This document shows, piece after piece, positions 6,401 to 15,100 of a stretch of DNA of 33,155 nucleotides (positions are counted from its first letter, which is position 1; each line of letters starts with the position of its first letter). Both the position numbers and the translations under genes were made by a program. The notes under the pieces are model-generated. The model made no database searches, was not told where the DNA came from, and saw only the letters and a list, made by a program, of their open reading frames with translations. Source of the DNA: CALIKW01 sp038998005 (GTDB lineage Archaea > Aenigmatarchaeota > Aenigmatarchaeia > CG10238-14 > SCSR01); assembly GCA_038998005.1 (NCBI GenBank), contig JAVZIY010000001.1, forward strand, positions 1 to 33,155, read 5' to 3'.

Positions 6401-8742
6401 ATGTTTATGACTTTTCTGTTCCTGGAAATGAAAATTTTGTTTGCGAAAATATAATCGCTCATAACACCTTAGAAATTCCTGTTACTCAAATTAGGGATTT
6501 AGGCTTTAATATAGAAAGATTAAAGTCACGCTCAGTAATTACAAGAGTTGAGACTGAATTGCCAGCAGAAGAGGCTTTAAGAACTGCCTTGCGCTTAGGA
6601 GATTCTGTTCTAATTATAGGGGAAGTTAGGTCTTCTTTAAGAGGCGACCAAGAAGTGCTTATAGTTAAAGATGGTATAACTCAAAGAGTCAAAATCGCTG
6701 AGTTAGAAAAAATGCCAAAAGGAAAAATATTAGTACCAACACTCGATAAAAATTATAAAATTAAATTGGAAAAATTACATCATTTCGTTAAACATCCAAA
6801 AAGAAATAGATTTATAGAAATTGTAACAGAAACTGGAAGAAAGGTTGTTGTAACTCCCGAGCATAGCGTTTTTACAATTAAAAATTTTGAAATTGTAGCA
6901 GAAGAATCCGAAAAGTTGAAAGAGGGAGATGCAATAATTATTCCATCAAAACTTCCTAATGGCTTTAACGATGTAAAATACTTAAACTTGCTGGAAATTC
7001 TTGAAGATTCTAGAGTTGTTAATGCTGAAAAATATATAAGAAAAGCTATTAAAAGGCTTGGATGGAAAAATGCCTCTAAGATTTGTGGGATAAACGATAT
7101 TTATGTCTATTTAAGAAGAAACGAAAAGACGAGAATTCCTGCTAAAATTTTTAAAAAGCTTATGGAAGAAAGTAAGATAAAGTTTAATCTAAGTGAACTT
7201 AAAGTTAAAAGAGTTACTAGTAATGAATTACCTGCAAAATTAAAAATAGACAAAAATCTTTGTCGCCTTCTTGGTTATTATGTCTCAGAAGGTTGTATTA
7301 CCTTGAACAGAATTTCAATAACAAACTCTAATGAAAAAATTATTTCTGATATAGTTTCTATCTTTAATAAACTTGGGTTTAAACCATACATAAGGGAAAT
7401 AAGAGGTTGGGGGAAATCAAAACAAGTTATTGTAGGTAGTTCATTATTAGTTGACTTACTCAAAAAATTAGGTTGCGGTACTCACTCTAAAGAAAAGAGA
7501 ATTCCAGCCATAATATTTGGTCTTAATGAGAAAAAAATCCTTGCATTCCTTGAAAGTCTTTATAGAGGTGATGGAAGTTTAACAATTTCTAAATCTTCTG
7601 GCAATACTCTTAAATATATCACTAAATCTTTAGAATTGGCTAACGACTTACTTTATCTTTTATTATCTTTGGGCGTTGTGGCATTCCTCCATAGAAAATT
7701 CGATAAAAGATATAATAACTGGTTATACGAGGTTGTGGTTAAAAGAAGAGAAGATTTAAACAAACTTTTAGCTCATATGGACTTACTTCAAAATAAAAAA
7801 CTTATTCAAAAAAGCTTTTCAAAATCATCTCTTAATATATTAACTTTTGACCCAAAAATTTTGGAAAAATATGTCAAACTTAAGAGGAAGTTTAGACATT
7901 TGAGAAGAACGAAAAGATGTACTAAATATTATTTAAAGAAAGTAGTAGAGGAATGTGGTGGGGATGAAAAGATTAAAAAATTTGCGAATGGAGATTTCTT
8001 TATCGATAGGATTAAAGAAAAAAGAGAAATTTTGATTAAAAATCCAGAATATGTCTTTGATTTATCTGTAAATCCAACCGAAAATTTTGTCGGGGGTTTT
8101 GGTGGTATTATTCTTCATAATACAGAGGCTTTAGCTCTTTATGAAGCTATGAGGATAGGAGCTTTAGCTAACTTAGTTGCAGGAACTATTCATGGAGAAT
8201 CAGCATATGGAGTTTTTGATAGAGTAGTTCATGATCTAGGCGTTCCATCAACAAGCTTTAAGGCTACTGACTTAATAGTAATTTCCTCAAATTTAAAATC
8301 TGCTGATGGTTTGCATAGGTTTAGAAGGATTACTGAATTAGTAGAAGTAAAAAAGCATTGGAAGGAAGATCCTTTGGAAGAGGAAGGTTTCACAACTTTG
8401 ATGCAATATTCTGCAAAGGAAGATAAATTAAAGCCTACTGATGTTTTGTTAGAAGGTGAATCTTTTGTTCTCAATGAAATTGCTAAGAAAGTTAGGGAAT
8501 GGCATGCAAACTGGGATGCTGTCTGGGACAATATTTTGTTGAGAGCAAAAATTAAAGAAACCATGCTTGAGCTTGCTTTAAAACTCAAAAATCCAGAAAT
8601 ACTTGAAGCCAGAACAATTTCTGATTCTAATGAAATGTTCCATCTTTTTTCAGAGCAAGTTAAGCAAGAAGTCGGAAGCTTGGACTCTAAATTAATATAT
8701 GAGAAATGGTTGGAATGGTTTAAAAGATATTTGAAAACTTAA
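3493..8742 (+). CDS. Type II/IV secretion (pilus) ATPase, TadA/PilB-like, split by two inteins
   Basis: The 1749-residue precursor contains two inteins (residues 483-991 and 1048-1543); the spliced ATPase would be 744 residues. It powers pilin extrusion or secretion at the inner face of the membrane. The Walker A motif GGRGSGKT is at 454-461, the conserved acidic VIVLED at 477-482, Walker B in SVLIIGEVRS at 1038-1047, and the His box AGTIHGES lies just after the second intein. A roughly 300-residue N-terminal domain precedes the ATPase core. The start is TTG at 3493: an in-frame stop lies at 3478-3480, no ATG occurs before residue 31, and YELKNGILRIDCKNW looks like real coding sequence. It heads the pilus-like locus, with the platform protein two genes on. 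Splicing must be efficient, since both inteins disrupt the catalytic core. Confidence 0.93.
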   Translation: MVGYELKNGILRIDCKNWVIEPSIEDSDACMAVVIDLLREVKNVEKIVLVEKREIEYEFNQVKLLSEIAELLNKIEAERFLERIEIGPEECNRYYPERIKELFFIVREVLRKDPVGAWIKLNRMVERTKFLIQKLEPNCKKYFISFLTKNLEYLKRNLEACQLIKNSLPLIKKPKPDRRIYKEFFKPVIKPVFMFTRFKLIPPKEGYCVERYKITGDIQVEIYRIPGKVRFYYFITPPEFMLSEEKHELIEKAIAYLSERRPSELEFREPEKTRETYFSLGKSVVKDLAARMKIFLKEREVNELASILTRYTTGFGILEVLLSDEKIQDIYINAPIGSTPIFVQHSDFEECETNLIPTMEDAEAWATRFRMYSGRPLDEANPVLDTELLIPGGRARICAITRGLSPEGLAFAIRRHREKPWTFPLFMNLKMFDPLFAGLMSFIIDGGRSILVAGGRGSGKTSFLSSMILEIMKKFRVIVLEDSVTGDTEILIKRNGNLERRKVGELIDGLIEKYGCEKIDGREILNSNPENIEVFSLNKEGKIEVCKVSSFHRHKVKKEIFEIETITGRRIKVTSDHSLFTLGDDGKIVPIKTKELRVGSYLAVPRILPISSSNLKSINLLDGVEKLGKVMVFCERIEGNWKFIKEIGEKLGYSKAGIRNWKKTSKIPVEVFKELIKNIKIKGKLKIKSLGNSNLIPAKIKLDHDFLCFIGLWLADGCYDENSVIISVVDKDTRKIVRKIAKRFGIKAKMHPDGFSLMLNSRLLKRIMVKALKLEGNSYTKRIPDWAFKLSKDQISWLLKGIFSGDGCLAKDEVLIRLTSRNLLKDIQTLLLSFGIISRIGNFNKRDKTYSCRISSIKMFKKFYEEIGFLQRERMKKLKEMCERKFTHDISDIIPFSIEFKEKLSKILPEFNKYDYVCRNYNLGREKLNHLIKNSNFDGSEEFKILKDLANSDIFWDEIRSIKCYESEEYVYDFSVPGNENFVCENIIAHNTLEIPVTQIRDLGFNIERLKSRSVITRVETELPAEEALRTALRLGDSVLIIGEVRSSLRGDQEVLIVKDGITQRVKIAELEKMPKGKILVPTLDKNYKIKLEKLHHFVKHPKRNRFIEIVTETGRKVVVTPEHSVFTIKNFEIVAEESEKLKEGDAIIIPSKLPNGFNDVKYLNLLEILEDSRVVNAEKYIRKAIKRLGWKNASKICGINDIYVYLRRNEKTRIPAKIFKKLMEESKIKFNLSELKVKRVTSNELPAKLKIDKNLCRLLGYYVSEGCITLNRISITNSNEKIISDIVSIFNKLGFKPYIREIRGWGKSKQVIVGSSLLVDLLKKLGCGTHSKEKRIPAIIFGLNEKKILAFLESLYRGDGSLTISKSSGNTLKYITKSLELANDLLYLLLSLGVVAFLHRKFDKRYNNWLYEVVVKRREDLNKLLAHMDLLQNKKLIQKSFSKSSLNILTFDPKILEKYVKLKRKFRHLRRTKRCTKYYLKKVVEECGGDEKIKKFANGDFFIDRIKEKREILIKNPEYVFDLSVNPTENFVGGFGGIILHNTEALALYEAMRIGALANLVAGTIHGESAYGVFDRVVHDLGVPSTSFKATDLIVISSNLKSADGLHRFRRITELVEVKKHWKEDPLEEEGFTTLMQYSAKEDKLKPTDVLLEGESFVLNEIAKKVREWHANWDAVWDNILLRAKIKETMLELALKLKNPEILEARTISDSNEMFHLFSEQVKQEVGSLDSKLIYEKWLEWFKRYLKT
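4939..6465 (+). other. Intein 1 (509 aa) with LAGLIDADG homing endonuclease
   Basis: The intein begins at Ser483 (SVTGDTEILI, block A) and ends IIAHN at 991, with Thr992 as the +1 extein residue. Removing it rejoins VIVLED to TLEIPV, the uninterrupted form expected in this ATPase family. Block B has TSDH (Thr574, His577). LAGLIDADG motifs are FIGLWLADGC (Asp716) and LLKGIFSGDGC (Asp806), so both catalytic acids are kept and the endonuclease may be active. Block F is YDFSVPGNENFVCENIIAHN. A helical, HTH-like insert (YSKAGIRNWKK) precedes the endonuclease. It uses Ser rather than Cys at position 1. Confidence 0.92.
6634..8121 (+). other. Intein 2 (496 aa) with LAGLIDADG homing endonuclease
   Basis: It begins at Ser1048 (SLRGDQEVLIVKDG) immediately after Walker B and ends GGIILHN at 1543, with Thr1544 as +1. 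Excision rejoins GEVRS to TEALALYEAMRIG. Block B has TPEH (Thr1121, His1124); LAGLIDADG motifs are LLGYYVSEGC (Glu1266 in the acid position) and SLYRGDGS (Asp1360). Like intein 1, it has a helical insert before the endonuclease (KICGINDIYVYLRR) and a charged helical region after it. The shared Ser1/Thr+1 chemistry and layout suggest the two inteins are related, though their sequences have diverged greatly. Confidence 0.92.
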
Positions 8743-8766
8743 TTTTTTAGAAAATAAATTTTAATT

Positions 8767-9684
8767 GTGGCTAAAAGAGAAGCTATAAACATTACTGTTA
8801 TACTCATACTTGGCATCTTGATTCTTCTCATTGTTGTATACATTTCATTGAATTTAAAACCGGTTCAAGGACCATATCCATGGGAAGACAAGGAAAAAAT
8901 AAGATTTGTGAAATACCTCACTTGTGCTATGGCGATGTGCTCAGGTGAAGCTAAACAGACTTCTAGCTGCTCAAAAGATATTTGTGCTAGCCCGGAAGTT
9001 CAAGGTATAGGACCTATCGATGAAGATGAAAATGGGAATGAAATAACTTGTGCGGATTTTTGCAGAAATATTACAAATGACTGCTATGAAAGGTTTTGCG
9101 GTGAAGAACATTCAATAGAGTTTACTGTTAGGGAAATTATGAGCATATCTCAAGAAGATATTTTTAAAATAGGGAACCCCTTTGGTAGGGCAATGCATTG
9201 GTGCTGTGATTATAGAGAAGAGGGATGGCATCTTTCTTATCCTATTTATTATGATAGAGGAACAGGTGGTAAACTTTACATACCCTATCAAATTTCCAAG
9301 CAATACTGTTCCTTAACTAGTTGCATATCTTTATCTCGAAGCGAGTGTGAAAAGAATAAAAATTGTTATTGGTGTGGGTGCGGATATTTTATTGATTCTT
9401 CTCTAACATGTCTTCCAGATGAACCAATTGACGAATGTAGTGGTAGTTGGTGGAGCGGAGGGAAGGAAAAAATTTATCATGAATATAGATGGGTTGGGTG
9501 CAAAAACATTCCTTCTCAATATAGCACATGTACGTTTGAAAAGGGTACAAAAATAACTTTCTATGCTTTTCCAGATGAGAACATTTACAGTTTTTGGATA
9601 CTTGGGGCAGAACTATGTACGGTTGATATAGCGGCTAATGAGCATGTATGCTCAAGTATAAAAATTACCAAAGTGCAATCCTAA
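8767..9684 (+). CDS. Membrane-anchored Cys-rich surface protein
   Basis: A 305-residue protein with one N-terminal membrane helix (about 8-28) and a Cys-rich ectodomain of about 270 residues. It starts at GTG 8767, directly behind an AAATTTTAATT stretch. The ectodomain begins CAMAMCSG, continues with spaced Cys pairs, and has HWCCDY, CYWCGCGYF and WVGC segments. The order CAMAMC..., CADFC, CYERFCGEE, then W.C and GGKL matches the N-terminal 250 residues of the 1054-residue protein at 12189 (CMLAICTKGC, CKKWCQDIC, RHCGKE, WHCTGPW, LGGKLG), so they are paralogues. It lies between the ATPase and the platform protein, which argues for a role in the filament or its cell-surface exit. The enzyme or ligand, if any, is unknown. 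Confidence 0.75.
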   Translation: MAKREAINITVILILGILILLIVVYISLNLKPVQGPYPWEDKEKIRFVKYLTCAMAMCSGEAKQTSSCSKDICASPEVQGIGPIDEDENGNEITCADFCRNITNDCYERFCGEEHSIEFTVREIMSISQEDIFKIGNPFGRAMHWCCDYREEGWHLSYPIYYDRGTGGKLYIPYQISKQYCSLTSCISLSRSECEKNKNCYWCGCGYFIDSSLTCLPDEPIDECSGSWWSGGKEKIYHEYRWVGCKNIPSQYSTCTFEKGTKITFYAFPDENIYSFWILGAELCTVDIAANEHVCSSIKITKVQS

Positions 9685-9716
9685 AATTATCTTTTTCAAA
9701 AAACAAATTCTAATTA

Positions 9717-11657
9717 ATGCAAGCTGCAAAACTTTTTGTAGAAGAAAAAAGGAAGGCAAGCTTATATGAAAAAATTTGTAACTATTTTGGGAAATTTGAA
9801 TTTCCTTTAAGTGAAAAATCAAGAAAGGAGCTAGCAGAAAAGCTTGAGTTTTGTGATATAAAAGTCAAACCAGGGAAAGTTTATTCTTCTGCTATAATTT
9901 TAATTCTTTTGTCAATCCCCCTTGCACTAATTTTCTTTGTTTTAAATTTTTCCTCAATAGGAATTCTTTTAATAGCTGGATTTTCTGGTTTAGGGATATA
10001 TCTGATTTTTTATCCCAATCTTGAGGCAAAAAGCTTAAGAGTAAGAGCGAGTAGTGAACTAATTCAAACTGTTTTATTCTTAGTTGTTTCCCTCAGGCTA
10101 ACTCCAAGTTTAGAAAATGCATTGCTTTTTACTGCCTCAAATACTTCTGGTGTGGTTGGGAGAAAGCTGAAAAAAATGGCATGGCAACTTAGGGTAGGAA
10201 AGTATAGAAACGCAGATGAAGTTTTGGAAAAATTTGCACAAGAATGGAAGGTTGAAAATCTAGAGTTTTATGAGGCAATAGATTTGATAAGAAGCTCTAC
10301 TTTTCAAACTCAGGAAAGAAGGGAAAGGATGCTTGATGAAGCTATAAATGTTGTTCTAAACAGGAACATGGAAAGGATGATGCATTACTCGAGGCAACTG
10401 AGAAATCCTCTGATGATCATAACCACACTGGGAATTACTTTACCGGTTTTGGTAATAATACTTTTTCCTATAATGGTGATATTCATGCCAGAATTAATTA
10501 AACCATGGCTTCTATTCCTTTTTTATGATTTACTCCTGCCAGCAATTGTTTTTTACATAATGTATGAAACCTTGAAAACAAGACCTGTGACTTTTGGTAT
10601 AGTAGATATTTCTGAACATCCTGAAGCAAGAAGAAGTGATGCGTACATTCTAAAAATTTTTGGAAAAGTAATTGTAATCCCCAGCCTTATCATTTCCATT
10701 TTAGTAGGGGCTTTAATAGCAGGAGCTGGTTTTTATCTAATTTCCTTGCCAACTGGGGCAGTTTCAATTTTCAAAATTTTTGGTGGTCTGATAATTCTAG
10801 CAGGAATCTCTTGTTCTATTTTAATTTACTCCTTTTTCCAGTTTTTCGAGAATATAGATATAAAAAATGAAATAAAGCAGATTGAAGTAGAATTTGATGA
10901 AGTTCTCTTTCAGCTCGGTTATATAATGGCAACTGGAATTCCTTTGGAAGCAGGACTAGAAAGAATAAAAGAAAGAGTAAAAGCGTTAAAAGTTTTTGGT
11001 TTAGTAGAAGGAACTCTTTTGAACATAAAGAAATTTGGTTTTACTTTAAAAAAGGCTCTGTTTGATGAAAAGTATGGAAGTATAAAGAAATACCCATCCC
11101 GATTAATTAAGTCTATAATGGGTACCATCTCTGATACTATTGAAAAAGGAGTGGTAGGAACTGCAAAAACCATCTTATCAATTTCTTCTTATCTTAAATC
11201 TTTACATAATGTGGAAGAGCATATGAAAGAGGTTTTGGATGAATCTGTTTCTGATATGAGGATGATGATGAACTTGCTAGTTCCAATTTCCAGTGGAGCT
11301 GTGGTTGGACTAGCAACTTTGATGGTAATGGTCTTATACCAGATAGCTTCCCTGCTAACTCAAGTAACAGGTTTATCTAACAGGCCAGAGTTTACACCAG
11401 AAAATATGATGTTTGCCACGGATATTAAAAATATTATACCAGCAGAAGCTTTTTTGGTTTGTGTTGGGATTTACATGCTAGAAGTCACTATAATGTTAGC
11501 TTATTTCATTTCAACTTTAGAATATGGTGAGGATAAGTTTGAAAGGTATAAGCTGATTTCACAATCTGTTTTAATTAGCTTGGGTATTTTTACTTTTTGC
11601 CTTCTTTTAATCTATTTTACGTTTGCAGGTTTAATTCAACAAATAGGACCAAAATGA
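9717..11657 (+). CDS. Pilus assembly platform protein, TadC/FlaJ-like (two T2SSF domains)
   Basis: A 646-residue polytopic membrane protein that anchors the filament and couples it to the ATPase. Two type II secretion F domains can be seen. The first covers about 110-255, with SSELIQTVLFLVVSLRLTPS and a cytoplasmic helical bundle followed by membrane segments near 230-285. The second covers about 390-560, with EVEFDEVLFQLGYIMATGIP and the membrane segment VGLATLMVMVLYQIASLL. Paired hydrophobic helices lie at about 58-100, and further helices near 325-375 and 590-640. Length and two-domain order fit archaeal FlaJ/TadC relatives. It starts at ATG 9717 after an AAATTCTAATTA stretch, and its TGA overlaps the next start (ATGA at 11654-11657). 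Confidence 0.9.
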   Translation: MQAAKLFVEEKRKASLYEKICNYFGKFEFPLSEKSRKELAEKLEFCDIKVKPGKVYSSAIILILLSIPLALIFFVLNFSSIGILLIAGFSGLGIYLIFYPNLEAKSLRVRASSELIQTVLFLVVSLRLTPSLENALLFTASNTSGVVGRKLKKMAWQLRVGKYRNADEVLEKFAQEWKVENLEFYEAIDLIRSSTFQTQERRERMLDEAINVVLNRNMERMMHYSRQLRNPLMIITTLGITLPVLVIILFPIMVIFMPELIKPWLLFLFYDLLLPAIVFYIMYETLKTRPVTFGIVDISEHPEARRSDAYILKIFGKVIVIPSLIISILVGALIAGAGFYLISLPTGAVSIFKIFGGLIILAGISCSILIYSFFQFFENIDIKNEIKQIEVEFDEVLFQLGYIMATGIPLEAGLERIKERVKALKVFGLVEGTLLNIKKFGFTLKKALFDEKYGSIKKYPSRLIKSIMGTISDTIEKGVVGTAKTILSISSYLKSLHNVEEHMKEVLDESVSDMRMMMNLLVPISSGAVVGLATLMVMVLYQIASLLTQVTGLSNRPEFTPENMMFATDIKNIIPAEAFLVCVGIYMLEVTIMLAYFISTLEYGEDKFERYKLISQSVLISLGIFTFCLLLIYFTFAGLIQQIGPK

Positions 11658-11815
11658 AGGGGACTGTGGAGCATGCGCAAACCGTGATAATAATTTTGAT
11701 AGCTTTGGCTATAGTTCTTCTTCTTATTTATCTCATACTTTTCCAAAACCTGATTCCAAAAATAATAAATGCGTTAAGGTTTGTTATAAACATATTTCAA
11801 GGCTCACCAACTTAA
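11654..11815 (+). CDS. Small single-helix membrane protein (53 aa)
   Basis: The ATG at 11654 overlaps the stop of the platform protein gene, so the pair is translationally coupled; this start is preferred over an upstream one inside the preceding gene. The 53-residue product has one helix (about 10-32) after a short polar N-terminus, MKGTVEHAQT. The Gln just before the hydrophobic stretch recalls short archaeal pilins, but no KG cleavage motif precedes the helix in the usual place. The C-terminal 20 residues look amphipathic. It is the first of three such tiny proteins in a row, perhaps minor subunits or platform-associated peptides (inference). Confidence 0.6.
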   Translation: MKGTVEHAQTVIIILIALAIVLLLIYLILFQNLIPKIINALRFVINIFQGSPT

Positions 11816-11844
11816 ATTATTTTCAAAAAATCTAAATATTATAT

Positions 11845-12045
11845 GTGGGAAAAGGGATAAGTGGGCATTTGATGGCTGCTATTTTAGTTATAATAACAGG
11901 GATCATAGCAGTTATTCTTTTTTACATTTTTGTTTTCAAGGCAGGAGGGCAAATTGAGCAAGGTTGGTCAAAGCTCACTGCTCAATTTAAAGAAGCCCTT
12001 TGTAACCTAATTCCTGGACCTGTGAGATGGCTAGTAGGGTGTTAG
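11845..12045 (+). CDS. Small single-helix membrane protein (66 aa)
   Basis: A 66-residue protein starting at GTG 11845, with an AT-rich TCTAAATATTATAT just upstream that may carry its own promoter. The sequence reads MGKGISGHLMAAILVIITG; the KG before a hydrophobic stretch is reminiscent of class III (prepilin-type) signal peptides, though cleavage is not assured. One helix spans about 9-31; the remaining 35 residues are amphipathic with two Cys (residues 52 and 66, the last residue). It lies between two other tiny membrane proteins downstream of the platform gene. Confidence 0.6.
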   Translation: MGKGISGHLMAAILVIITGIIAVILFYIFVFKAGGQIEQGWSKLTAQFKEALCNLIPGPVRWLVGC

Positions 12046-12046
12046 A

Positions 12047-12184
12047 ATGGTAACTGTAAAATTTATAATAGAAGTTGTCCTGCTAATATTGGGATTAGCA
12101 ATAGTTCTGATTTATTTTTATTCTAATTATGAAAGTATTTCAAAGGCATTTTTTGAATGGCTAAACATCTATCTGCCTAAGTGA
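12047..12184 (+). CDS. Very small single-helix membrane protein (45 aa)
   Basis: A 45-residue frame, ATG 12047 to TGA 12184, starts one base after the previous stop and ends four bases before the next start, so it fits the operon tightly. It begins MVTVKFIIEVVLLILGLAIV, one helix (about 5-24), then a polar tail with aromatic residues. The first residues resemble the N-termini of the next gene (MVTIRKLVLILLGIL) and of the gene at 15364 (MVTTKVIFVIIFG), so these may share an anchor sequence or an N-terminal duplication. Coding status rests on position and hydrophobic pattern only. Confidence 0.5.
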   Translation: MVTVKFIIEVVLLILGLAIVLIYFYSNYESISKAFFEWLNIYLPK

Positions 12185-12188
12185 TTGA

Positions 12189-15100
12189 ATGGTAACAATA
12201 AGGAAATTAGTTTTGATTTTGCTTGGAATTTTAACACTTCTCGCATTTTCCATCTTTATCCTTCGTGGCATCCTTTATCCTCATATATCTGTTCCAGACA
12301 AGTACAAGCTTGTTAGGTATTATGCTTGCATGCTTGCAATTTGCACCAAAGGATGTGGACATGATTATTTAAGTTTTGATGAAAGCAATCCAAATGATAT
12401 TGCCATATGCGTTGAAAGGGATCCTGTAACGAAAGATTGCAAGAAGTGGTGCCAAGATATTTGTGATGAAATGAATTGGGGGAATGGAAGGCACTGTGGA
12501 AAGGAATTTAATGTAACTATCAATTTGGAAGGGTTAACTCAGTTAAAAGGAATATATGAATTCCAATGGATTGTAAGTATTACGACATCCGAGGAGCACA
12601 AGAGGGCCAAGACAGAAATATTCGATATCCTTCATCATCTTAATAAGACAGAAAATTTCCCGTCAATAGGATTGCTAGATGAGGTAAAATATACTATACA
12701 GGCAGGACGTGGGGCAATTACTGATTGGCATTGCACTGGTCCTTGGTACGAATTTGATAAGAGTTATGAAGGTTTGGGTGGAAAGCTTGGACCTTATGGA
12801 CCCATTTTACCTAGTGATTATGAATTTTGTGGTGGTGTAGTTAGGGAATATAAAAAACCTAACATTGGGATTGGAGCTGTTATACTTCCTTCCAACGAGG
12901 CAAGAGAAATATTTGGATGCACAGATAAAATTTTTCCTGGTTGGTTTTGGGGGGTAACAGAGGATGCTCCGGGCTTTTATTCTTGTATATTTGAAGGGTC
13001 TCTTACAATGTGGGCAATGAACAATACTATAAATGATAAGGCAGATATAGTAATAGTCAGCAACAGATATAGACCAGACCATTTCTATATAACTGCTGAA
13101 CCTCCAGAACAAATAAAACCTATAAACAATTGGGCAACATACAAAGTTAAAATAGTTAACCATATCTATTCTGAAGATCAAACAGAATTCGAGCTTAAGT
13201 TAAACTATCCAGAAAATGTTGAGTGTGAATGGGAAAATGAAGATTCTGATTTAACAACAATAACATTATCTAACAATACAGAAGATTCATTGAACTTTAA
13301 GTGCAGAGCTACTCAAACAGGAGATTATGAAATAAAAGTTAGGGCACAGGGAAGTATTTATGATGATTGGGCAAACGTAAAACTTCACTCTACAACATAT
13401 GACTTAGATTGTATCCCTCAAGGATGTAAAATAAAGATTTATGCAGGCAGAGAAAATGTCAGAGAAGCTGTGAGAGTAATTAACAAGCTCGGTTTTGATG
13501 CTGTCTTTAACTTAAACTTAGAGCAAGAAAATGTTGTGAACTGTAACTTTGTTGGAGGAAGCACAGTAAATATACCAAATGGAGGCTCTGCTGATATAAG
13601 TATAAAATGTAAGCCGAAGCCAGAAACAGCAGGAAACAATTACATTGTGAAAATCTCTTCCAGCTTAGGAGGTTATAATTTGGCTAGAAGTAAGGAGATA
13701 GAGGTTGAGGTTGTAAAATGTAGTGGACCTTTAATTATAGAAACACTCACAACCAACAATCAAAAAATAGAAGAGGTTGCTGCCGGAAATGAAGTTAAGC
13801 TTTTTGTTCATACTGACGATTGTGGGGGACAAAGTTTTAAGATTTATGCAAACAATAGCAATTACAATAAAATTGATTATCATATATTCAGCGGAGTGCT
13901 TAGCATAAGTGACTCTTCCTGGTATATAACTAGAAGTGTAAGCACACCTGGAACTTATAGTTTCTATGTTTTTGCTGATTTAAATGGCGATGGAGATACA
14001 AATGATGAAGGTGAAATGAATTTTACTACTTTAAAAGTTTTGCCTCCTGCTTCGCAAGAAGGAAGAAGTTGTAGCAAATGTAATAATGAATGGTGCACTT
14101 ATTCTCCTTCTTATTATGGTATATGTAGACACTGCAATCTTCTTATTATATGCAATTGGGAAGATTGTAAAAACTCATGCGACCCACAATCTTGTTATAT
14201 GGATGATGGCTTGCCCCCAGATGAGGTATGTGCGAATTATTCAAATCTTTGTTGTATTTCTGGGAATAATACATACTATTCGAATGGACCATCCACAGAA
14301 ATTCCATGCCTTTCTCTTGATAACCTTAAAGAGAATTCGGTAAATAGAAACTTCTGGTGGGGGGGATATAATTGTGATTGGTTTAGTTGTTGGTTAACTG
14401 TAGGAAATGCTAAAAACATATTAATAAATGATGGTCTCACTGCCACATTTCAAAACGATTGGCCAGGAAGTGTGGAGGAATGTCGCGGAATAGGTGGTCC
14501 CAATCCTTCAAATCCACCACAATCTTTAAGCTCGGCTCAATTGACTTCAATCTCAACACCAACAGGAAATCACAATGCATGTCAACTGACTGAGTCCTCG
14601 CCACCATATTCAACATGGATTTACATAAAAATATCTGAAACCTCTAGGCCAATTTATGGTTTAATAGTTTCAATTCATCTAAATAATAAAATGTGTGATA
14701 TTTCGGATTTTCCTTACCTATTCACAGCAAATACTACTACTTATTCAAAATTCCATATATTTTTACACAATTCCTCAGGATGGTTTAATGTAACAACTTT
14801 TGAGGTAATTGCAAATGAAAGTATGGACAAGATAATAAATATTACTCCTCAGAATGAATTTGCATGGAAAGATATAGATTCTATTTTAATTGGACACGGA
14901 CATACATACAATAAACGAAGGTGTTTTTTCGTGGTATCTGGACTTGGAGCTGTGTATTCTGATAAAATAGATGATGTTGATGCTTATATTGATTATGTGG
15001 GTTTACTAACAGCAGATAAAAAAACACCATATTGTACAGATGGTTCTGGAAGATTCAATAGGATAGTAAATGATGCAAAAGTTTGCTACTGGGGATTAGA

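Noticed and set aside
14086..14343. An 85-residue plus-strand frame inside the large Cys-rich gene
   Set aside because: It lies in a shifted frame of a gene with clear Cys-module coding and has no independent signal.
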